Positions 56,151 through 64,000 of a stretch of 64,000 nt of DNA are shown here, piece after piece. Made by a program: the position numbers and the translations under genes. The notes below the pieces were generated by a model that worked only from the letters and a program-made list of their open reading frames with translations, did no database searches and was not told the DNA's origin. This DNA comes from Silurus meridionalis (taxonomy: Eukaryota > Chordata > Actinopteri > Siluriformes > Siluridae): the NCBI RefSeq assembly GCF_014805685.1, contig NC_060901.1, forward strand, positions 23,740,905 to 23,804,904, read 5' to 3'. Each line of letters starts with the position of its first letter. Within the stretch, counting starts at the first letter, position 1.

Positions 56151-58381
56151 TTCATCAATATTTATATATACAATTATATTGATTTCTCCTCTCTAAACCG
56201 TGTCTTGCTGCCGCTACGTGAATACGACGTATCGCAACACTACGGAGACCGAGGCGTGTCCTGAGAGTCACATACGATACGGATTAACCTGGCAGAGGTA
56301 GAGCTGTAACTTCCTGCACACAGAACAGGAAAAGAACGTCTGGTTTTGCTTCGTCTTTTCTTTTGCACTACAAAGGCGTGTTTTATCAAACTGATGATTT
56401 GCCGTCTGTCTGAACCAGAGAAATCAAAGCGAACCATCAGGACCATATTATACTGTACAGCATCATATATTTTCCATTGAATCGCATTGTGTCGAATCAA
56501 ATTGAAATTGAATCACACTGTTCGTGTGGTGACTCGTATCATACTGTATCGGTAGCTGCTTCATATGTATCATTATTGTATCGTATCGTCGGCTGTGTGT
56601 TGAGATGCGAATCGCGACGGCTTCGGTATATGTATATTTGTACATACGCAAAGTAAATGATTTTGATTATGTGACTAAGGTTTGTCTAAATTTCCTTTAA
56701 TGGCTTCCGACTTTTAAAAATATTTTATTTCAGGATGGTTCTTTTTGGTATTTTTATAATAAAGGAAATCACAACCCACCACAATTAAAGGCATTATATT
56801 TTAGGTTATTAAAGGGGTTTTCCCCTCGCTATCATTTATAACACAGGATATGGTTTAGTAAGAGCAAGAACTATATTATATTGAGATACTATATTAACGT
56901 TTTATTTATATATATATATATATAGCATTACAATTCATCTCATTACAATTGCACCTGTCAGTTAACTACTGTCAGTTTGCAAAAAGAGGAAGCAGGAACA
57001 ACGTGTCGAAGGGTACAACCCTGAGTGCCTTTAATGAGGTTACAACGGCCAAACTGTGGGCCAGATCATATCCAAAACAATAGATTGTTGACCTGATCTC
57101 AAATAAATGACACCCAGTAACAGGATCCTATACTCCCAAGACTTACAGGTCTGTCTGGTCTAAATTGTGCTACTGTAGCACGAAATGCTGCTAGCTCTAA
57201 AATGTCAGCATCACAGCTTGCAGTGTTTGATTCTGCACAGATGCAGATCAGTTCAAGTTCCCATGTTGACTCCTGTCCAACCAAAGCACCAACAGTGTTA
57301 TCAGAGAACTGGACCATGATGCAATGGAAGAAGGTCACATGCCATCACATTTTCTTTTACATTATGTAAATGGCAGTGGGTTTTGGGAATACATGGTACT
57401 CGGCTGGTGGAGGCAATGTAATGCTCTGGGGAACACTGACCAGACCAAGTTATACTCTTCATGGTAACATTATTCCCTAATGCGAGTGGGTTTTTCTCAC
57501 CAGGATAATGCTCCCTGACACACTGCAAAACACTGCTCAGGAGTGGTTGCACAAACAAGCTTGACTTAACCTTGCTTGTATGTTTAGGGTTGTTGTCTTG
57601 CTCGAGAATAAATATGGGGCCAAATATTTCGACTCATATGCCCAGAGCGCCAGCTGCCATTTTTCTGCCCCCCAATTCCTATGTTCATGTGCCTTGTCTC
57701 CATGTGGCTCTTTGGTCACAATTCTTCTGGCCAGACTTCTCCAGACATTAAATGGGTAAACCTAAGTCCCAGTGGTTTCTGCCAGTTCTTTGCTGATGGC
57801 AGTGCAGGATGAGGTCTAATGCAGAGGGAAGTAAGCATTATGATTTTTCATTTGCTGCATCAAGTTTGGTTATTCCATTCCGTCTACAGTCCTCAACATT
57901 GCTACTTCAAAATGCTCTTCTGCCTTGAAACCTTTGTCCGGGAAAGACCTTGATGATACAGTAAAACTGTCATGTTGCTTAGTAGCAGAGTTCAGATGTT
58001 CCTCAAGCAGTATAAAGCTCCTACACATGATTCTGATCATAGAAAATCCCTTGTTTCACTGTGCAAGTGTAAAAAAGGGTGAAGGCTGGTGGGGGCAATG
58101 TAATGCTCTGGGGAATGTTCTTCTGGGAAAGCTTGGGTTCTGGCATTCATGATGTAGATGTTACTTCAATGCTACCTACTGGTACAGACCAAGTTATAGT
58201 TGTTCGCACAGCAGGATCTTACAGTACATACTTACAGCAGGAGGCTCCTACATAGATGTTTCCTACACATCATATCCCTGATGTGCAAGTGTGCAAAACT
58301 GAATCCAAAAGGGGGTCAGACCAAAAACTTTTCATATTGTTCATGTATTTAGAATAAACGATAACCACTTATTTTGGTTTT

Positions 58382-58443
<62 letters not shown>

Positions 58444-58859
58444 AACACTTATGATATAAGGCAGGTGTAATAGTGGTGTGAGATCTTACTCAGCCTCTGA
58501 GCTATGGAAGTTGGGGTCGTGTCTGATGAATCCCCCAGTACCAGGCTGGACAAAGGCATGGAGTCCTAAAATGTGGTGGTGGAGGACATGAGAATAAAGT
58601 CATGAAAGATCTCCAAAGACAATTTGATTCATACTGAAACTATTAAGAAAACACTCTTATTTCCCAGACCACTCACAAATCTGCTGTTCATGGACACTGC
58701 CAGGTTTGAGAGGACAGGACTGGTGCCGACCCAAAGGAAGAAACCCCCGGTGAGCTTCATCACATGGAAATGCACCATCTGCTCCAGCAGCTTCTCGGAA
58801 AAATCATGAAGGCTGATGGGCTCTGTGGACTCCTGGCCAGTGCAATCACCGTTCTCCAT
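55943..58859 (-). CDS. psmg4: Proteasome assembly chaperone 4, 3 coding exons
   Basis: PSMG4 (PAC4) works with PSMG3 as an early chaperone of the 20S proteasome alpha ring in the cytosol. Exons: 58859-58677, 58565-58490, 56064-55943; GT-AG sites and phases agree, giving 381 bp and 126 residues (human 123). Matching segments are SLHDFSEKLLEQMVHFHVMK, GFFLWVG, LGDSSDTT, KKQVFVSYNL, LVENRIKKEM and the C-terminal PDKF. The ATG at 58859 follows an in-frame TAG. It lies tail to tail with slc22a23, as next neighbours in mammals too. Intron 2 is 2.4 kb of transposon relics. Confidence 0.97.
56098..56144. repeat. (TA)n microsatellite
   Basis: In psmg4 intron 2, just upstream of exon 3. Another lies at 58386-58438. 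Confidence 0.95.
56185..56640 (+). repeat. Repeat family B, longest copy
   Basis: Contains tacggattaacctggcagag and a GAATCG-rich tail shared with 36455-36600. Confidence 0.55.
56985..58330. mobile_element. Mosaic of Tc1-like relics (psmg4 intron 2)
   Basis: 57000-57560 and 58070-58200 read forward and carry the G-G-G-N-V-M-L-W-G motif twice. 57560-57930 reads in reverse and looks like another Tc1 family. All frames are broken. Confidence 0.65.
58490..58565 (-). CDS. psmg4: psmg4 coding exon 2
   Basis: Residues 62-87: DSMPLSSLVLGDSSDTTP then TSIAQRL. Acceptor ttttag, donor CTGA|GTAAGA in phase 1. Confidence 0.96.
58677..58859 (-). CDS. psmg4: psmg4 coding exon 1
   Basis: Residues 1-61, with SLHDFSEKLLEQMVHFHVMK and NLAVSMNSRF. 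Donor TTT|GTGAGT in phase 0. Confidence 0.96.
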
Positions 58860-59075
58860 AATAGTGGACACCTAAAAATAATAATAATTATGACCCAATT
58901 AAAAAAAAACACGAACCAAAACAAAGCGCCAGAACAAAAACGAAACCTCCATGCGAGTCACTCTGTTTCTTCTGCGAAGGTTCTCCGGAGCGCTTGTGGT
59001 TTGAGCGCCATCTACTGGTCAACTGTTTGAACACAATTATGGCATTTGGTGGATATCCAGAGCAACTTATAACTG

Positions 59076-59440
59076 AGTTTTTTACTGGTTAAGGGCCTTT
59101 CTCAAGGGCCCAGCAATAGCAGCTTGGTGGCACTTGGATTTTAACTCATGACTTTCCAATCCAGAGTCCAATACCATTGAAATTCCACCTTCCTCACGTC
59201 GATTTACATTAGGAAAACCCCCAAGACTACAAAATGACACACTGTAGTCTAAAACTGTTTAAATAATGACAATCGAATCTCTCAATTTTTGATTAGTGTG
59301 AAATCTGGGCCTGCTTAGATGAACATAAAGCTGATATCCTGACAGGAATTGAAGCAGTTAAGGGTTAAGGTGTTGCTGGGATTTGAACTCATGACCTTCT
59401 GAGTAACCATCTCAACCACTGAACTTCAACCTCCTCACCT
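59076..59440 (-). mobile_element. Two worn SINE copies
   Basis: tttaactcatgactttccaa and gggatttgaactcatgacct with flanking accactgaactt blocks are inverted SINE B-box regions. Confidence 0.5.
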
Positions 59441-59532
59441 TTTAATGGCTTCATACTTAAAAAGCTCAACTCACATACAGTAGATTTGAAATGAATGAAT
59501 GAATACAAATATGTTTCAATGTAAACATAATG

Positions 59533-59995
59533 CAGTGGTCCCCAACCCCCGGGCCGCGGACCGGCCCCGGTCCGTGGGTCAATTGGTACCGGGCCGCACA
59601 GAAAGAATACATAACTTACATTATTTCTGTTTTATTTATTATCTGATTCTGAACTGTTTGGAAAATGATCAGATTCTCTCCGCCACATCTGTCTATGACT
59701 CACTCTTGATGCATGTCATGATGCCTCGGTCACACGTCTTACCTCCATCCACTACCTTCTTAAAGATTTCCGGCCGCTAACATATAATACATTAGCGCTA
59801 AATTCAAACCCCCAAGCGAGCAAAATGAACAAAAAACAACACAGTAGATTCACGTTTATTATTATATTTAGAAAATACCAGTTTTTATGGTCGTATCATT
59901 TTATTTTGTTTTATTTATCCACCACACCTTAAAGGCCGATCCGTGAAAAGATTGTCTGACATTAAACCGGTCCGTGGCGCAAAAAAGGTTAAAGG
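59533..59995. mobile_element. hAT-like non-autonomous element
   Basis: Left end cagtggtccccaacccccgg and right end ccgtggcgcaaaaaaggtt, with the family's internal block tgatgcatgtcatgatgcct. No transposase. Confidence 0.7.
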
Positions 59996-60431
59996 TTCAA
60001 AGAACCCATTCATACTATATAAAATTTGCTCACTCGTGTTTACTCTCAGTCTGAAAATCACTAACGATTATCTTTCAGTGAGCAAAAATCATAACACACA
60101 CAAAACAATTCACTCTGAATAAACCTATTTTGATGATTATTAGCAACACCGCTAAGCTAAAGTAAAAACAAATAAAGACAAAACAAATACTTCTTTTTTC
60201 TGTTACAAAGAAAAACGACTCGTCTGTTTTTATAGTGTCGATCTGTCATTCACTCAAGTAGACGTACAGATACAGTTGATAAAGTTGACGTACTCACTAC
60301 ACTTTTTCCACACTTTTTTACTTCTGACATGTTCTGAGGTAAAAAGTAGCCATTTTCTTTTTTTTGGACCTCACATCATATTTATATATTAATACAAAAG
60401 AATTCCAAATGTTGTTCTCTAATGAATGTAT

Positions 60432-60683
60432 TCATGCTAAACATCTACCATATAAAACACATGCAGAGAAAAGACGATGATGATCAGGAATGTGTCTGTT
60501 CTCAGTCATGTTTACATCACTGACTCCCTCTGTTTCATCCACGTTAACCTCAAACTTCTTGTTGCCTCCTGCCTGCTCATTGTTAGCTTCATAGGCTAGT
60601 CTACGTCTGTGGTGTGCGATGGGCAGGAAATGATACACAAGTGGTTGAAAAAGCCACACAATGACAAAAAACAGGTCTGAAAA
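60432..60683 (-). CDS. Probable last exon of an unrecognised membrane protein
   Basis: An 84-codon open frame follows a good acceptor (tatcttctcactgcgcag) and ends in TGA. It reads FSDLFFVIVWLFQPLVYHF, a strong membrane segment, then a basic HHRRR and a hydrophilic tail with NKKFEVNVDETEG. This is the shape of the last transmembrane helix and cytoplasmic tail of a multi-pass protein. I do not recognise the family. Earlier exons would lie further right, mostly outside the window. No convincing poly(A) signal was seen close by, so a chance frame cannot be excluded. Confidence 0.45.
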   Translation of the reverse strand, partial: FSDLFFVIVWLFQPLVYHFLPIAHHRRRLAYEANNEQAGGNKKFEVNVDETEGVSDVNMTENRHIPDHHRLFSACVLYGRCLA

Positions 60684-60904
60684 CTGCGCAGTGAGAAGAT
60701 AAAATGTCAACAAATACATTAAAACTAAATTAAAGATGTAGAAAGTTTGTGTAAATAAAAATGAGTGAATGGAAAAAGTTCCAAAAACACATAGCGAAGA
60801 AAAGTACTGATACCAGACAAATCTACTTAGGTATTTATATTTTATTACTTCCCATCTCTGCTTAACAGTGCTGCACTAATGGTTTTTGCTAATGCTAGTT
60901 CGTT

Positions 60905-61172
60905 TATCTGTAATAAATGGACATTCGGTGCAACCCAGATGAGGATGGGTTTCCCTCTTGAGTCTGGTTCCTCTCAAGGTTTCTTCCTTATGCCGTCTCA
61001 GGGAGTTTTTCCTTCACCACAGTCGCCACCGGATCACACATAAGGGACAAACTTACACTTATTAAGAACATATTAATTTTTTTATCACCACATTATCTGT
61101 GTAAAGCTGCTTTGAGACAATGTTCATTGTTAAAAGCGCAATACAAATAAAAATGAATTGAATTGAATTGAA
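60905..61172 (+). repeat. Repeat family A, young copy
   Basis: Same sequence as 32465-32716, ending in a (TTGAA)n tail of four units. Confidence 0.75.
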
Positions 61173-61533
61173 CCGTTCAAGTTCTGGAGATGCGGCAGTG
61201 GGTATAGTGAGAATATTAGACACTTTAAAAAACCTAGTTTTGACAACAAATATCGTTTATGTTAATATTTATTACAATTGTGGTCCCTTAAAAAAACCTT
61301 CTGACATTATTGAATAAATGAATAAATGCTGCCAGTGGTTGCGGTAACCCACCCAAGTGTGTAGATTTGTGCCTAAAAAGGATCATAAATTATCATAACA
61401 CACTTGATAATGTTTGGAAAAGTGATCATTTATGATCCTATATTATGAAAAATGATTTCACTACACACAATACACTGTAGATCAGCCATATGCTTGTTGT
61501 TTTTTCAAATTCTATAAATCAAATTTTGTCCTA

Positions 61534-61541
<8 letters not shown>

Positions 61542-61586
<45 letters not shown>
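61542..61586. repeat. (CA)n microsatellite
   Basis: About 22 CA units. Confidence 0.95.
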
Positions 61587-61587
<1 letters not shown>

Positions 61588-61829
61588 CATAACATCTAGA
61601 AAAAATACAGATTTTCAGTTCATTTGGCCATCCAGTATTCAAATTTGTAGGCTTTTTGTTCACACGCTATGCCAACTTCAAGAAATACCCCAGGGTTTTT
61701 CATGTTCAACAGGAGTCTAACATAATTCTTTCTAATAAGAAAAATATACACTACAAGTAACACATTTTGGAAAACACCATTTTTTATTATTACTATTTTA
61801 GTCCAGTGAATAACCTGAAATATTACAGA

Positions 61830-62790
61830 GGTAAGCCGTAAAGTGCCAGAAGTTTGAGAAAGGCCAGTTTACCAAAAAAGTCCAGTCGTTCTGGAGCAAT
61901 AGAAGTAAATTTCAGCAATGTTTAGACAGTAGTGTACTGCAGGAAATCGTGTATTTATCTCGTAATGGTGAGATTAAGGTTTACAAAAGGAAGACAAACA
62001 GCTCATTATCTGTGTTTTATAAAAAATTACAAAGAAAAGCCAATGTATCAGTGAGTACAATTTCCTACACCATCAATAGGCACTTAAAAACTGAAGGAAA
62101 CTCTGACAGGAAGTGGTCTGGCCGACCCAAAGCCACAACAGAATCAGAAAACAAGTTTCTGAGAGTAAACAGCTTGCGTGATAGGCGGCTGACAGGACAA
62201 CAGCTTTAAGCTCAACTTAACAGTGGGTGAAGAAGGCAAGTCTCAGTTTCAGCTGTGAAGTGAAGACTGCAGTTTTGGCAGGTTGGGTGGCAATAACAAA
62301 GTCATTGCTAAAATGGCAAAATTAGAAAAAGGAAGCTAGTGGGCTACTGAAGCCTGGAAGAAGACCTTATGCACCAGTGACCTTCAGTTCATCGCGCAGG
62401 ATTTATGTATGCCGTTGAGTTGGCACAAGGATGGTTCCTCTGTGTTTGACACCAACTGTTAAACATGGAGCAGGAAAGATGGTGGTCTGGGCCTCTTTTA
62501 CTAGATCCAGAGTTGATGGCAAAAATTACTACCACAGCCTTTTGCAGCACCATACAATACCCTTTGGTATATGTCTAGTTGGTCAGGGATTCATCCTACA
62601 GCAGGACAATGACCCAAGCCATACCTCCAGGCTGTGGTAGGCTTCAAATCATAGAATGGAAAGTTTTATCTCCAGCCATCAAACTTCCAGACTTGAACGT
62701 CATTGAGTTTGTTTGGGAACAAGAAGGGTAAAAGCATAGCAACCTACGTGTAAAACTAATGTGTTGGAGCTTCTGCAATTTCTGGATTTG
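61830..62790 (+). pseudogene. Decayed Tc1-like transposase
   Basis: In order: helix-turn-helix part (KANVSVSTISYTINRHLKTE, SGRPKATTE), catalytic-domain pieces (TVKHGAGKMVVWASF) and the second-Asp region (FILQQDNDPSHTS). Several frameshifts and stops; not functional. Confidence 0.8.
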
Positions 62791-64000
62791 AATTAAGGTT
62801 AAAAGAAAGAATAAAAGAAAGTTTTTCATGAGTGTGTTCGGGTTTTTACTTAAAAATTGGGTTAAAATTTGTGAAACTCAATGATTCCCTCATTTATTAA
62901 TTTTTTTATGTCCAATTGTTTAATTGTTTAATTTGAGTACATATTATACTTCATAATTGTCAGTAAAAACTGGGAAAAAAGGAGGTGTTCTGGTGTATAT
63001 CACAATAAGTAGTGATAATGACATATCTTACAACCAAAAAAACACAACGTTTGAAATATGTCAGAAGCTCAACGTTGCAACAGGAGGCAATATTTACGCA
63101 ACTTGTGTTCTGAATGCAGGAAGGAACTGGAGCACATATTTAAAGTACTATTTTATGACATGTCTTTTTTTATGCGTATGAGGTTTGGATGAGGTTCTGC
63201 GAAAGGTGATTGAGTGGTTTCAGTTCTAGTTGCTTGAGGCCACATGTGGTGACACACTGGACTGCCCATATTTTAGTATGCATCAAGTCACCTGGACCTC
63301 TCGGTCACACGACTCTTTGAGCTGGTCATGAGTAATTTTCAGTCACTTGCAGAACAAGATATTTGAATTTTATCTATATCATGAATACACGGTTGGGTGT
63401 GTTGATCTTTGTTTTTTTTAGAGATTTGACTGATGCCATTGACTGATGAGATAAACATTGAAAATTAAAAAAGAGTCTAAAGTCCTTTTTGTTTTTATTT
63501 AGGCGTTAAGCATTAATAATTCTATCAGTAAAAAGTCCTCACAAGGTTAGTAAGACAAATGTGTGTGTGGGTGTGGGCGTGAGTGTGCGTTTGAGGGGGT
63601 GTCCCTGTTTAACTTGAAATCTCTCTTGAGATTTAGCACCCAGAGGGTCAGTGGAACATTTGTGAGTTGTTTTGTGTGTGCGTCTGTGAGCGCAATGTAT
63701 ACGCGATAAAAAGTCGGGGCTTTAGGGGATTTTTCTTACACCTGCCATCCTCAAGCAAGTTCTGCAATGTAAAACCTAAAAGATATCCGTTACACTTACA
63801 TAACATAACATCGGTTTACCTTCGTGACCCGAATGAAATATTGTTCATCAGGAAAGAACCTTAAACTTGTAGGTGCTGGAATTTGACTTCTCAAGGCTTC
63901 ATTGCATCCTATTGATAAGGAATTTTGAATTTCCTGAATTTTGACAGTGTGTGTGGATATGCAGCAATATTTCTAGCACATGCAATCATTTACATGCATG
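62791..64000. other. Right end of the window, mostly unrecognised
   Basis: No repeat named. A 38-codon open stretch on the minus strand at 63933-63820 with an AAG|GTAAAC donor is a weak exon candidate. Confidence 0.35.

Noticed and set aside
58860..58871. Upstream extension of psmg4 exon 1 from a GTG
   Set aside because: A nuclear vertebrate gene would use the ATG at 58859, and a stop precedes it.
62431..62640. 69-codon transposase-like ORF as a gene
   Set aside because: It is one open piece of a Tc1 relic with frameshifts on both sides.

Overview
This window is vertebrate nuclear DNA, almost certainly from a teleost fish. It has intron-containing genes, GT-AG splice sites, dense Tc1/mariner and hAT transposon relics, tRNA-derived SINEs, L2-like LINE fragments and long (TA)n/(CA)n microsatellites. 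The repeat style suggests an otophysan fish, perhaps a catfish; that last step is a guess.

Three genes can be resolved exon by exon by matching translated segments to remembered vertebrate families. (1) A desmoplakin gene (dsp) lies on the minus strand, from the ATG at 26346 to the stop at 2959, in 24 coding exons. It encodes about 2,726 residues if one 1-base frameshift near 3797-3800 is read through. Exons 1-22 encode the plakin/SH3 head, exon 23 most of the coiled-coil rod, and exon 24 the rest of the rod, the three plakin-repeat domains and a Ser/Gly/Arg tail. (2) slc22a23, an orphan MFS organic-ion-transporter-like protein of 601 residues, lies on the plus strand in 10 coding exons from 38548 to 54242. 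(3) psmg4, a proteasome-assembly chaperone of 126 residues, lies on the minus strand in 3 exons from 58859 to 55943. dsp and slc22a23 are head to head across about 12 kb; slc22a23 and psmg4 are tail to tail. A fourth gene is probably only clipped: a last exon of an unrecognised membrane protein at 60683-60432 on the minus strand.

Layout: 1-2958 is 3' flank of dsp with a SINE and a Tc1 relic; 2959-26346 is dsp; 26347-38547 is the divergent intergenic region, with a GC-box array beside dsp, LINE and hAT debris, and a CpG-rich stretch before slc22a23; 38548-54242 is slc22a23; 54243-55942 is the shared 3' region; 55943-58859 is psmg4; 58860-64000 is repeat-rich and holds the clipped exon and a decayed Tc1 transposase. 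The genes do not form a pathway: dsp is a desmosome-intermediate filament linker, slc22a23 a membrane protein and psmg4 a cytosolic chaperone.

No new multi-gene system was found. The most interesting points are in dsp: a frameshift before the last plakin-repeat domain, an in-frame consensus splice donor inside exon 23 that would make a DPII-like short isoform, a rod lacking a segment that is doubled in mammals, and a 21-bp coding minisatellite in exon 15. Family matches rest on recalled protein sequences, not on a database search.
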